DNA of 10,656 nucleotides from Planktothrix sp. UBA8402 (lineage in GTDB: Bacteria > Cyanobacteriota > Cyanobacteriia > Cyanobacteriales > Microcoleaceae). The notes under the pieces are model-generated. The model worked only from the letters and a program-made list of their open reading frames with translations. It was not told where the DNA came from and did not search any database. The stretch lies in the NCBI GenBank assembly GCA_003456035.1, contig DMPJ01000279.1:3218-13873 (forward strand). The letters run 5' to 3'. Position numbers and translations under genes: made by a program. The first letter of the stretch is position 1. The number at the start of each line of letters is the position of its first letter. Positions 1-6,919 of the stretch are shown here, in pieces.

Positions 1-12
1 TAAGCGAAGCGC

Positions 13-87
13 ACGCACCAAAATCCCAATCAAAATCCAGGTAAAAATTTTAATAGTTGTAGGGTGCGTAAGCCCCGCACACGCACC
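13..87. repeat. Two copies of a GGTGCGT...ACGCACC hairpin repeat
   Basis: At 63-87 the arms GGTGCGT (63-69) and ACGCACC (81-87) pair around an 11-base loop. At 13-19 the same ACGCACC, preceded by GCGAAGCGC, is the right arm of a second copy whose left half lies outside the window. Both are followed by a run of A. Such GGTGCGT hairpins are widely dispersed in filamentous cyanobacterial genomes. They lie just beyond the stop of the minus-strand endonuclease gene, so the 63-87 hairpin could help end that transcript. No T-run follows it in that direction, so I call it a repeat and not a terminator. Confidence 0.6.
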
Positions 88-92
88 AAAAA

Positions 93-1049
93 CTAAAGAT
101 GGCATATCCATCGACAGATAGAAGCCATTTGCTGATCATTTGTTAGATTAGCTGCATTTTCTAAACGTTCTGTTTCCAATTGATGCCAAATTTCTCTAGC
201 CATATTTTTTTCAATTGCTGCACCAATAAAAAAAGTATGGGGTTGAAGTTCTATTTTTGAAAATGCAATTACAATGCGTTCTAACGCGGTTCGTGCTGTT
301 TTCCAATGTTCATCTGCACCTGCTGGATCAATTCCTCCTTTCAATTCTCCTAATGCAATATAATTGGAGGGTAATTGTTCTTTTTTAGTGAGTTTTTCTG
401 AAGCACAGTTCAATAAACATAAATCTACATTATTACCCACTAAAGTAACTTTTTGATTAAATATTAAAGTGCGATTTTCTAGTTCATTTTGCCAACTTAA
501 ACCTTTTAAATATAACTCAATGTCAGAATCATCTTCTAGCATTTGCACCCATTGATTAGTTGCAGAATGTAGCCAGCGATAAGATTTTCCTGAAATTCTG
601 CGGATAGAAATTAGGGTGCGGATGAGTTTCCGTTGTGCTATAATTCCGCCAGCATTCCGCATTGTTCCCCCTAAGGTCTCTCCGCGTGTTAATAAAAATC
701 GAAAAACCAACTCTTCTACAAAATTTGATCCCGCAGGTGCTAAAAAGTTTTTAATTAATCCTTCTATTGCATCTATTTTATCTTGAATTTCTAAATATTT
801 TATGGCTTTCTCAGATAATCCTGCGGCTGTTAGTAAAGCAGGTTGTATATCTGTAATATTTACAAGATCAGCAGGCATTTTAGCTTGGAATGCAAATAAC
901 TTTAGGGTTCTTGCTTGTTCAATAAATGGGGTTGCTCTCCGGTTTTTTTCTAATGCTAAAACAACAAAACCTGATCGATTCGCTTGATAATCCGTAATCA
1001 GATCATCACTACTTGTTAAATGTTGAATATAGGGTTTTTTCGAGATCAT
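93..1049 (-). CDS. Type II restriction endonuclease, AvaI/BsoBI family (predicted site CYCGRG)
   Basis: This cytoplasmic homing-type-free type II enzyme of 318 residues matches the AvaI/BsoBI family (about 315-323 residues) over its whole length. That family cuts C^YCGRG and leaves four-base 5' overhangs. The hallmark is the [16 protein letters not shown] block at residues 235-250. By comparison with BsoBI, the active site should be D209 (in NNVDLCLLN), E235 and K237 of the ELK motif, plus H248. The lysine-to-histidine spacing of 11 is the same as in BsoBI (K242/H253). Other family-like blocks are [11 protein letters not shown] (31-41) and [11 protein letters not shown] (118-128). The ATG overlaps the methyltransferase stop as ATGA and has GGAG nine bases upstream, which supports this start and translational coupling. 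No catalytic residue is missing, so the enzyme looks active. The exact specificity is inferred from the family. Confidence 0.93.
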   Translation of the reverse strand: MISKKPYIQHLTSSDDLITDYQANRSGFVVLALEKNRRATPFIEQARTLKLFAFQAKMPADLVNITDIQPALLTAAGLSEKAIKYLEIQDKIDAIEGLIKNFLAPAGSNFVEELVFRFLLTRGETLGGTMRNAGGIIAQRKLIRTLISIRRISGKSYRWLHSATNQWVQMLEDDSDIELYLKGLSWQNELENRTLIFNQKVTLVGNNVDLCLLNCASEKLTKKEQLPSNYIALGELKGGIDPAGADEHWKTARTALERIVIAFSKIELQPHTFFIGAAIEKNMAREIWHQLETERLENAANLTNDQQMASICRWICHL

Positions 1050-2494
1050 TTACACTTTCTCCAAATATAAATACACTTTCTTAAAAATTCCCGTCCATGT
1101 ATTCCCATTTGTTGGCTACTGTTTCCTTTACCATTGGGTAATACTAAAATATTTTCAATATAAAATCCTAATTCCTCAGCTATTTTTGAGAGGATTAAAT
1201 CTACAGAAATACTGACCCCGGCATAACGAACATTATCATTTACCATAATTAAAGGTGTATGAGGTTTCATAACTCTACCACACTCTTGAATCACACAAGC
1301 CATTTCATAAAAATAGCCTCTGATCATTCTAGTAATTCCATTATTATTTAATAAACCTTGCGCTTTTTGTTCCTCTAAGTAATTTAAAATAGATTGTAAT
1401 AGATCTTGATTGTCTGTGATATTAATTGCTGTTTTCCATTCCGGATTTATTTTCAATAAATCTTTAGCTTTATTTTCCACAGTACAACTTAACATCTGTT
1501 GTCTAAGTTGCAGCAGTTCTTTTTCATTCACGCCAAGTAACGCTAATTCTAACGCATAGGTTCGAGTATAGTCATAACGATTACAATAAGGAGGAGAAGT
1601 AATCACTGCATTATAGACATTTTCAGGTAAGGTAGGAAGAATATCCAAACATGAACCTTTATAGAGTCTAAGACTTCCTTTATCTTGATGCTTAGAAAAC
1701 AGTTCTAATTGTTGACTCGGGGGCTGAATATCCTGAATAATTTCATCCAGTTTATTAACAATAGCCTGTTCAAAGTTGAGGATTTTTCCTTTGTTAAAAG
1801 GTATCTTCCCTTGTTGACGGTTTGACCGATAATCCCATCGCAAATATTGACCATCTTTGCGAGTATAACTAACTTCTTCTAATACACATAATAAGGCAAA
1901 ACGTAATAGGCTTTTTACCTGTTCATTTTCTTGAAATAAAGCAACCCTGTATTTTTCAATAGATGCTTTTGTTTCTTCAGGATAAGCACTTTTTGTAATT
2001 CTCAGTTCGGGTAAAGGATCTAACTCTTTTGTTTTTAGCCAAGGTTTTTGATTTTTCCAGTATTGAATTCTGGTTAAATCTTCTAAACTTAAATCTAAAT
2101 CAATGATTTTTCTAGTATTGATAATTTCCTGACCAATGGGAAGTAATTCGATTCCTTCCGCATTAATTCCTTGAGAATTAGCAGCAAATAAAGTTGTTCC
2201 ACTCCCAGCAAAGGGATCTAAAATATTACCCTGATTAATATTGTACTTTTCTAGTAAATATTCAACTAGAGAGGCTGAGAATGCTTCTTTATATTTAAAA
2301 CACCGATAAAGAGCTTTAGTTTTATTCCCTTGAAAACTAACTAAGGTTCGATTTAGTTCTGAATTTAAAATTAACTGTTCTGAGAAATATTGTTGGAGTT
2401 GGTTATCTAAACAGGTAATTTGATCAAGGTTAGATAGTTGTGAGTCTCTACAATTTTGAGAAAGTGGCTCTAGTAACACAGGTTTATCAGTCAA
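1046..2494 (-). CDS. Type II DNA methyltransferase, AvaI/BsoBI-type partner (probably N4-cytosine)
   Basis: This is the protective methyltransferase for the CYCGRG endonuclease encoded directly downstream. It has 482 residues. The AdoMet-binding motif I is [10 protein letters not shown] at 92-101. The catalytic motif IV is TSPPY at 299-303, preceded by [12 protein letters not shown] (279-290). SPPY is typical of N4-cytosine enzymes. About 200 residues separate the two motifs and probably hold target recognition. The C-terminal block around [21 protein letters not shown] (452-472) contains a conserved-looking GKG...GREF pattern. The start is a TTG at 2494. The reading frame upstream has no ATG or GTG before a TAG at 2543-2545, and the first internal Met is at residue 334, past motif I, so a non-ATG start is required. 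No Shine-Dalgarno precedes it. A GTG at residue 6 is the other possibility. The gene ends in an ATGA overlap with the endonuclease. No C-type controller gene is visible. Confidence 0.92.
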   Translation of the reverse strand: MTDKPVLLEPLSQNCRDSQLSNLDQITCLDNQLQQYFSEQLILNSELNRTLVSFQGNKTKALYRCFKYKEAFSASLVEYLLEKYNINQGNILDPFAGSGTTLFAANSQGINAEGIELLPIGQEIINTRKIIDLDLSLEDLTRIQYWKNQKPWLKTKELDPLPELRITKSAYPEETKASIEKYRVALFQENEQVKSLLRFALLCVLEEVSYTRKDGQYLRWDYRSNRQQGKIPFNKGKILNFEQAIVNKLDEIIQDIQPPSQQLELFSKHQDKGSLRLYKGSCLDILPTLPENVYNAVITSPPYCNRYDYTRTYALELALLGVNEKELLQLRQQMLSCTVENKAKDLLKINPEWKTAINITDNQDLLQSILNYLEEQKAQGLLNNNGITRMIRGYFYEMACVIQECGRVMKPHTPLIMVNDNVRYAGVSISVDLILSKIAEELGFYIENILVLPNGKGNSSQQMGIHGREFLRKCIYIWRKCK

Positions 2495-2507
2495 GGGATG
2501 AATAGAA

Positions 2508-2535
2508 ATATTATTAATAATATCATAAAACTCAA
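2508..2535 (-). promoter_or_regulatory. Candidate promoter for the restriction-modification operon
   Basis: Read on the minus strand, TTGAGT (2535-2530) and TAATAT (2513-2508) are 16 bases apart, each matching 4 of 6 sigma-70 consensus positions. A start about seven bases further on would leave only a handful of untranslated bases before the TTG codon at 2494, making a nearly leaderless mRNA. A competing -10 is TATGAT (2527-2522), which would give a leader of about 20 bases. The region is very AT-rich, so chance matches are likely. Confidence 0.25.
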
Positions 2536-2574
2536 GAGAATCCTAGTTTAAAGCAAAATAGAACCTTTCCCTTT

Positions 2575-2583
2575 TGTTATAAT
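2575..2583 (+). promoter_or_regulatory. Extended -10 promoter element upstream of the Uma2 gene
   Basis: TGTTATAAT is a perfect extended -10 element (TGN plus TATAAT). It lies 36 bases before the ATG at 2620, so the predicted leader is about 30 bases. No good -35 hexamer sits 16-18 bases upstream, which is tolerated with an extended -10. It points away from the restriction-modification operon, so the two units would be transcribed divergently from the same 125-bp intergenic region. Confidence 0.45.
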
Positions 2584-2619
2584 CAACATATAACCTGACT
2601 TTTAATCCCCTACCCCATA

Positions 2620-3321
2620 ATGCTATTAAAATATAATCCTGGTCTTTGTTTACCTTCTGCGGAAGATTTACCCGATTCTGATGATACGCCTGTGGATAAC
2701 GAACTGCAAGATTTAATCCCCGGACTCCTGAAAATTCTCCTCGCTTCTATTTGGTCTGAACGCATGGATTGGTTTTTTGGGGTTGATATGGGAATCTATT
2801 ATGATCCTGAACAACCTGCTATTGTTCCCGATGGGTTTTTAAGTGTGGGTGTTCCTCGAATTATTGATGAAGATTTACGCTTGAGTTATGTACTTTGGGA
2901 AGAACACGAAGTCCCGATTCTTGTTATTGAGGTGGTGTCTCACAAACGCCGGGGAGAATATACGAAAAAGAAACTATTTTATGCGGAAATGGGGGCATTA
3001 TATTATGTGGTTTATAATCCCCTACGCAAACGAAAACCGCCTTTAGAAGTTTATAAACTGGAAAATGGCACATACCAATTGCAAGCAGGTGAACGAGTTT
3101 GGTTAACGGAATTACAATTAGGTATTGGTCGAGAACGGGGAACCCATTTGGGAATTACTAGAGATTGGTTATATTGGTATAATCAACAGGGAAACCGTTA
3201 TTTAACCGCCGAAGAACGTCTGCAACAATCTCAAGAACAAACCCGTTTAGCCGAACAAAAAATACAACAACTTGAAGAACAATTACGACATTTAGGAATT
3301 AACCCTAATCAATTAGATTAA
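2620..3321 (+). CDS. Uma2-family (DUF820) PD-(D/E)XK nuclease with C-terminal coiled coil
   Basis: The 233 residues match the Uma2/DUF820 family, a predicted restriction-endonuclease-like fold present in many copies in cyanobacteria. Its cellular role is unknown. The core elements are present in order: VPDG (69-72) with the conserved Asp71, LVIEVVSHK (101-109) with Glu104, lysines at 116-118 in the usual place for the catalytic Lys, and the YAEMGALYYVVYNP block (121-134). From about residue 195 onward the protein is rich in Gln and Glu (ERLQQSQEQTRLAEQKIQQLEEQL), a predicted coiled coil that could mediate oligomerisation. The family's catalytic pattern is intact. The gene is divergent from the restriction-modification operon and followed by a hairpin repeat, so it appears to be a single-gene transcript. 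No ribosome-binding site is obvious. A functional link to the neighbouring system is not shown. Confidence 0.85.
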   Translation: MLLKYNPGLCLPSAEDLPDSDDTPVDNELQDLIPGLLKILLASIWSERMDWFFGVDMGIYYDPEQPAIVPDGFLSVGVPRIIDEDLRLSYVLWEEHEVPILVIEVVSHKRRGEYTKKKLFYAEMGALYYVVYNPLRKRKPPLEVYKLENGTYQLQAGERVWLTELQLGIGRERGTHLGITRDWLYWYNQQGNRYLTAEERLQQSQEQTRLAEQKIQQLEEQLRHLGINPNQLD

Positions 3322-3363
3322 TATTAATTCTAGGTGATTGTTAACCCGTAAAATTAATTTCCA

Positions 3364-3397
3364 ATGGTAGAGACGCTGCATTCAACGTCTCTACCAT
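3364..3397. repeat. Hairpin repeat with GTAGAGACG/CGTCTCTAC arms
   Basis: Arms ATGGTAGAGACG (3364-3375) and CGTCTCTACCAT (3386-3397) pair perfectly over 12 bases around a 10-base loop. TTATTTTTTAA follows at 3401-3411. It lies 42 bases after the Uma2 stop and may serve as its terminator. The arm core GTAGAGACG is also the core of the palindrome at 5760-5799, so the two are members of one dispersed repeat family. Confidence 0.7.
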
Positions 3398-3416
3398 GAT
3401 TTATTTTTTAAGGGTT

Positions 3417-3424
3417 GCGATCGC
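3417..3424. repeat. HIP1 octamer (one of five in the window)
   Basis: GCGATCGC is the highly iterated palindrome of cyanobacterial genomes. This copy lies in the intergenic region ahead of purB. The others are inside genes at 4173-4180 (purB), 7096-7103 and 7568-7575 (menC), and 8981-8988 (menE). Five in 10.7 kb is far above chance for an AT-rich sequence and is the simplest marker of cyanobacterial origin. Confidence 0.9.
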
Positions 3425-3587
3425 TAATCCACATCAAAAGTTAAACTAGGATAGTTGTGCTAAATGGGATGTTAGTGACGTCGCTCGGATACCGCAGAGG
3501 GGAAATTGAGCTAAAACTGTCTCAGAGTCTACTGTTTACCGATTAACGTCTCTTTTAACATCAAAGCGATAAAATCTAAACTACAAT

Positions 3588-4883
3588 ATGATAGAACGGT
3601 ATACTTTGCCCGAAATGGGCAATTTGTGGACAGAGACTTACAAGCTACAAACTTGGTTACAAGTAGAAATAGCCGTCTGTGAGGCGCAGGCAGAGTTAGG
3701 ATATATTCCATCAGAAGCCGTTGAGGAAATTAAGGCCAAGGCGAATTTTGAGATCAAGCGGGTGCTGGAAATTGAGGCAGAAGTCCGCCATGACATGATT
3801 GCCTTTTTAACCAATGTCAACGAATATGTTGGGGATGCCGGACGCTACATTCATTTAGGCTTAACCAGTTCTGATGTCTTGGATACGGCCTTAGGGTTGC
3901 AATTAGTGGCCAGTGTGGATCTGTTGTTAGAACGCACCGAAGCCTTAAGTCAGGCCATTCGTTACCAAGCGCAACAACATCGAGATACGGTTATGATCGG
4001 TCGATCCCATGGTATCCACGCTGAACCGATCACCTTTGGGTTTAAATTGGCCGGATGGTTAGCGGAAGTTTTTCGTAACCGGGAGCGTTTGGTGCGTCTG
4101 CGTCAAACCGTGGCGGTGGGTAAAATTTCTGGGGCCGTGGGAACCTATGCTAACGTTGATCCTAGGGTAGAAGCGATCGCTTGTCGCAATTTAGGACTCG
4201 AACCCGATACCGCTTCCACACAAGTTATTTCCCGGGATATTCATGCGGAATATGTGCAAACTTTAGCCTTATTAGCCGCTAGTATTGAACGGTTTGCGGT
4301 AGAAATTCGTAACCTCCAACGCACCGATGTTTTAGAAGTAGAAGAATTCTTTGCTAAAGGTCAAAAAGGGTCTTCTGCGATGCCCCATAAACGCAACCCT
4401 ATTCGCAGTGAACGCTTAACAGGAATGGCGCGAATTATTCGGGGAAATGCGGTGGCTGCATTAGAAAATGTTGCCCTCTGGCATGAACGGGATATTTCCC
4501 ATAGTTGCGTTGAACGAATGATATTACCTGATTCTTCAACTGTGGCTCATTTTATGTTAGTTGAACTAACAGATTTAGTCAAGAATCTGTTAGTTTATCC
4601 CGAAAATATGAAGCGCAATATGAACCTTTATGGTGGTGTTGTCTTTAGTCAGCGCGTGTTATTAACCTTAGTTGAAAAAGGAATTAACCGCGAAGAAGCC
4701 TACAAAATTGTCCAATCTTGCGCCCATATTGCCTGGAATCAAACCGATGGGGATTTCCAAACTTTAATTAGAGAAAATGAACAAGTTAAAGCTCAATTAT
4801 CTCCCGCAGAAATTGATACTTGTTTTGATCCTAAACAGCACTTGAAAAACCTCGATCAAATCTATCAACGGTTAGATATATAA
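3588..4883 (+). CDS. purB: Adenylosuccinate lyase
   Basis: This cytoplasmic enzyme of purine synthesis splits SAICAR to AICAR and adenylosuccinate to AMP, releasing fumarate in both cases. The 431 residues equal the length of Bacillus subtilis PurB. The superfamily signature GSSAMPHKRNP lies at 261-271, with the mobile-loop serines 262/263. His68 (RHDM), His89 (YIHL) and His141 (GRSHGIHAEP, 138-147) fall at the same numbers as the active-site histidines studied in the B. subtilis enzyme. LTSSDVLDTA (92-101) is another conserved block. The ATG at 3588 gives an N-terminus beginning MIERYTLPEM, as is usual in the family, although no Shine-Dalgarno precedes it. The gene is preceded by 266 bp with no convincing promoter hexamers and followed by a hairpin, and appears monocistronic. 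Nothing is missing or unusual. Confidence 0.97.
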   Translation: MIERYTLPEMGNLWTETYKLQTWLQVEIAVCEAQAELGYIPSEAVEEIKAKANFEIKRVLEIEAEVRHDMIAFLTNVNEYVGDAGRYIHLGLTSSDVLDTALGLQLVASVDLLLERTEALSQAIRYQAQQHRDTVMIGRSHGIHAEPITFGFKLAGWLAEVFRNRERLVRLRQTVAVGKISGAVGTYANVDPRVEAIACRNLGLEPDTASTQVISRDIHAEYVQTLALLAASIERFAVEIRNLQRTDVLEVEEFFAKGQKGSSAMPHKRNPIRSERLTGMARIIRGNAVAALENVALWHERDISHSCVERMILPDSSTVAHFMLVELTDLVKNLLVYPENMKRNMNLYGGVVFSQRVLLTLVEKGINREEAYKIVQSCAHIAWNQTDGDFQTLIRENEQVKAQLSPAEIDTCFDPKQHLKNLDQIYQRLDI

Positions 4884-4914
4884 AAATAAACCAGGTTTTT
4901 AAACCTAATTCATC

Positions 4915-4942
4915 GTAGGGGCGAAGCGCGCCTCGCCCCTAC
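4915..4942. repeat. GTAGGGGCGA/TCGCCCCTAC hairpin repeat
   Basis: Ten-base perfect arms GTAGGGGCGA (4915-4924) and TCGCCCCTAC (4933-4942) enclose an 8-base GC-rich loop. It lies 31 bases after the purB stop and before the dipeptidase gene. The following AAGATTTTG is a weak T-run, so it could end purB transcripts. The GTAGGGGCG core is shared with the terminal arms of the repeats at 7947 and 8148. Confidence 0.7.
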
Positions 4943-4959
4943 AAGATTTTGTCCTAAAT

Positions 4960-4974
4960 AAACCCGGTTTCTAA
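4960..4974. repeat. Short repeat AAACCCGGTTTCTAA, also present inside menC
   Basis: This 15-base sequence recurs exactly at 7391-7405 within menC. Its core AAACCCGGTTT is close to a palindrome. It sits in the 119-bp spacer between purB and the dipeptidase gene, after a related AAACCAGGTTTTTAAACC stretch at 4889-4906. It looks like a dispersed short palindromic repeat. Confidence 0.5.
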
Positions 4975-5002
4975 CTAATTACATCACCATCATTTTAACC
5001 TT

Positions 5003-5725
5003 ATGCTTTCTAAACTCATGATGCGATTATTCTTATTTTTATTCCTAATTTTGGGTATTAACTGTTACCCGGTTAATGCTCAAAATTTAACCCCCCCTGT
5101 TGCTTTTCCTCCTGCTTCCCCTCCTGCGTCTCCTCCTCCCCTAGTAATTCAAGATTATAACCAAGTTCCAGAAACGGACAAATTAGTTGATATTAAAAGC
5201 GTTAACCTGAATATTCGTCACGATATTCGCTACGCCACAACCAACAATTTTTTAAAGAAAAAAATCTATTCTGTTCCCCGATGTTTATTACGTTCTGATG
5301 TTGCTCAACGCCTATCAAGAGTACAACAAGATTTAGAAGAAATGGGGTTAGGATTAAAAGTCTATGACTGTTATCGTCCCCTTTCTGTGACTCGTCAAAT
5401 GTGGGCAATTTTACCCGATAGTCGTTATGTGGCAAACCCCGCTAAAGGGTCTCGTCATAACCGAGGGGCGGCAGTTGATTTAACCTTAGTTGATTTACGC
5501 ACAGGGGCTGAATTAGAAATGCCAACCGCCTTTGATGATTTTACCGACAAAGCTGCTAGAGATTACCCCGGAAATTCCCCCCAAGTTCGTCGTAATAGTG
5601 ACTTACTTGCTGTTAAAATGAAACAACAAGGATTCACTTCCTTAATTACAGAATGGTGGCATTTTGATGCTCCAGGATGGGATAAATACGGCCTTTTAGA
5701 TATTCCTTTAGAAAATATTCGTTAA
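5003..5725 (+). CDS. Exported VanX/DdpX-type D-Ala-D-Ala dipeptidase (peptidase M15D)
   Basis: This is a zinc peptidase predicted to hydrolyse D-alanyl-D-alanine, or related peptides, outside the cytoplasmic membrane. The 240 residues start with a signal peptide: hydrophobic core at about 8-20 and likely cleavage after VNA (residues 24-26). A Pro/Ala/Ser-rich linker follows (30-47, PPASPPASPPP). The catalytic domain carries all the family residues: zinc ligands His152 and Asp159 (SRHNRGAAVDL), His220 with the catalytic base Glu217 (EWWHFD), and Arg125 (YDCYRP). The His-7-Asp and Glu-3-His spacings match VanX H116/D123 and E181/H184, and Arg125 corresponds to VanX R71. VanX itself is cytoplasmic and lacks the leader. 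No vanH, vanA or two-component genes are nearby, so a peptidoglycan recycling or turnover role is more likely than glycopeptide resistance. No Shine-Dalgarno is seen. The exact substrate is inferred. Confidence 0.9.
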   Translation: MLSKLMMRLFLFLFLILGINCYPVNAQNLTPPVAFPPASPPASPPPLVIQDYNQVPETDKLVDIKSVNLNIRHDIRYATTNNFLKKKIYSVPRCLLRSDVAQRLSRVQQDLEEMGLGLKVYDCYRPLSVTRQMWAILPDSRYVANPAKGSRHNRGAAVDLTLVDLRTGAELEMPTAFDDFTDKAARDYPGNSPQVRRNSDLLAVKMKQQGFTSLITEWWHFDAPGWDKYGLLDIPLENIR

Positions 5726-5759
5726 AACTCATTTATTATTAATATCCCGACAAGACGTA

Positions 5760-5806
5760 GCTGTAGTAGAGACGTTCCATGGAACGTCTCTACTACAGCA
5801 TTTTTT
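5760..5806. terminator. Perfect 40-bp palindrome followed by a T-run
   Basis: Bases 5760-5799 are a perfect palindrome with 20-base arms, centred on CCATGG. The left arm begins GCTGTAGTAGAGACG. TTTTTT follows at 5801-5806, giving a strong intrinsic-terminator shape 34 bases after the dipeptidase stop. It shares the GTAGAGACG core with the repeat at 3364-3397, so it is probably a dispersed repeat that also acts as a terminator. In RNA the loop would be formed by the central bases of the arms. Confidence 0.6.
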
Positions 5807-5903
5807 CAAGTTATTTCAAATCTGCCCCTATTTAACAAAAGTTTAGTACAATAATCAGTAAAGCTGCTTAAAAGTGGCTGAATCTAATTTGAGTTAAAAC
5901 ACA

Positions 5904-6092
5904 ATGCAATATTATTTCACCGCATTTATCGTTATTTTCTTTATCGCCTGTTATGGTTACAGTTATTTAATTGTTAAACTAGCTAAACAAAAAGGAGAAG
6001 AATTTTTATTATTTGGAATGTTATTCGGATTATTTGGATTTATGGCTTTCTGTGCCGCTTCTGTTCCCTTTTTACATTGGCTACTTGATTAA
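5904..6092 (+). CDS. Small two-helix membrane protein of unknown function
   Basis: I do not recognise this 62-residue protein. It has two hydrophobic segments (about 4-25 and 34-59) joined by a short charged loop, KLAKQKGEE (25-33). The C-terminus is short (LHWLLD), and the second segment is rich in Gly and Phe (FGMLFGLFGFMAF). By the positive-inside rule the basic loop would be cytoplasmic, with both ends outside. The stop is 17 bases before the menH start, so the two genes probably share a transcript. A TACAAT (5847-5852) upstream might be a -10 box, but no -35 fits it. The start ATG follows AAAACACA without a Shine-Dalgarno. It is a real gene on the strength of its coding pattern, spacing and coherent topology. 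A role in quinone synthesis is only a guess from position. Confidence 0.7.
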   Translation: MQYYFTAFIVIFFIACYGYSYLIVKLAKQKGEEFLLFGMLFGLFGFMAFCAASVPFLHWLLD

Positions 6093-6109
6093 TAACTTGA
6101 TCCAATTAT

Positions 6110-6919
6110 ATGCCGTTTTTAAAGCTAAAAAACTATAATTTTTATTATACCATAAACGGCAATATTAATCAACCTGTTATTTTATTTTTACATGGATTTC
6201 TGGGAAATAGTCAGGATTTTAACACCCGAATTTCCTCACTGTTTCCCCAGTTTTGCTGTTTAACCATTGACCTCCCTGGACATGGAGAAACCCAAGTTTT
6301 AGGAGAGGATATTTATTATAAAATGCCGGAAACAGCAACCGCATTAATAGAGGTATTAAACCATCTGAAGATTTCTCAATGTTATTTAATGGGATATTCT
6401 ATGGGGGGAAGATTAGGATTATATTTAACTCTGCATTTTCCCCAATATTTTCAAAAAGTAATATTAGAATCCATATCTCCAGGACTCAAAACTGAATCAG
6501 AAAGGTTACAACGGTTGATTTCAGATACTAAAAAAGCCGAACAATTACAAACCTTAGATTTTTCAATATTTTTAGAACAATGGTATCATCAACCCCTATT
6601 CCAAACCTTAAAAAATCATCCTGAATTTGATCAAATTTTTGATCATCGTTTAAAGAATAATCCCATTGAATTATCAAAATCCCTGCGTTATTTGGGAACA
6701 GGAAATCAACCCTCTTTATGGGAAAAATTACCAAAAAATCAAATACCCCTATTGTTGTTAGTGGGAGAATATGATCACAAATTTAAACATATTAACCAAG
6801 AAATCAACCAATTATGTCCCGTTTCCCAGTTGCAAATTATCCCCAATTGTGGTCATAATATTTTAATTGAAAATCCGCAACAGTGGATTAATGTAATTGT
6901 TAAATTTTTATCAGAATGA
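6110..6919 (+). CDS. menH: MenH-type alpha/beta hydrolase (SHCHC synthase)
   Basis: MenH removes pyruvate from the MenD product to give 2-succinyl-6-hydroxy-2,4-cyclohexadiene-1-carboxylate (SHCHC) in the cytoplasm. The 269 residues show the alpha/beta-hydrolase layout: LHGFLG (27-32, oxyanion-hole region), IDLPGHGE (53-60), nucleophile elbow GYSMGGR (95-101) with Ser97, then Asp222 (VGEYDHKF) and His249 (NCGHN), forming the Ser-Asp-His triad. The GYSMGGR elbow and the PGHG strand are usual for MenH, and the ATGA overlap with menC supports the assignment over other hydrolases. E. coli MenH is slightly shorter (252). The start at 6110 is 17 bases after the small membrane protein stop, without a clear Shine-Dalgarno. 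Because alpha/beta hydrolases are easily misassigned, function rests partly on context. Confidence 0.88.
   Translation: MPFLKLKNYNFYYTINGNINQPVILFLHGFLGNSQDFNTRISSLFPQFCCLTIDLPGHGETQVLGEDIYYKMPETATALIEVLNHLKISQCYLMGYSMGGRLGLYLTLHFPQYFQKVILESISPGLKTESERLQRLISDTKKAEQLQTLDFSIFLEQWYHQPLFQTLKNHPEFDQIFDHRLKNNPIELSKSLRYLGTGNQPSLWEKLPKNQIPLLLLVGEYDHKFKHINQEINQLCPVSQLQIIPNCGHNILIENPQQWINVIVKFLSE

Noticed and set aside
802..987. Open frame on the plus strand opposite the endonuclease gene.
   Set aside because: It lies wholly antisense to a well-supported gene, lacks a ribosome-binding site and resembles no family I know.
3428..3587. Sigma-70 promoter for purB.
   Set aside because: Hexamer pairs such as TTTACC and TAACAT match poorly or have spacing of 15, so none is supportable.
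5202..5435. Antisense open frame opposite the dipeptidase gene (and similar ones opposite purB and menH).
   Set aside because: Shadows of strongly conserved coding regions with no independent support.
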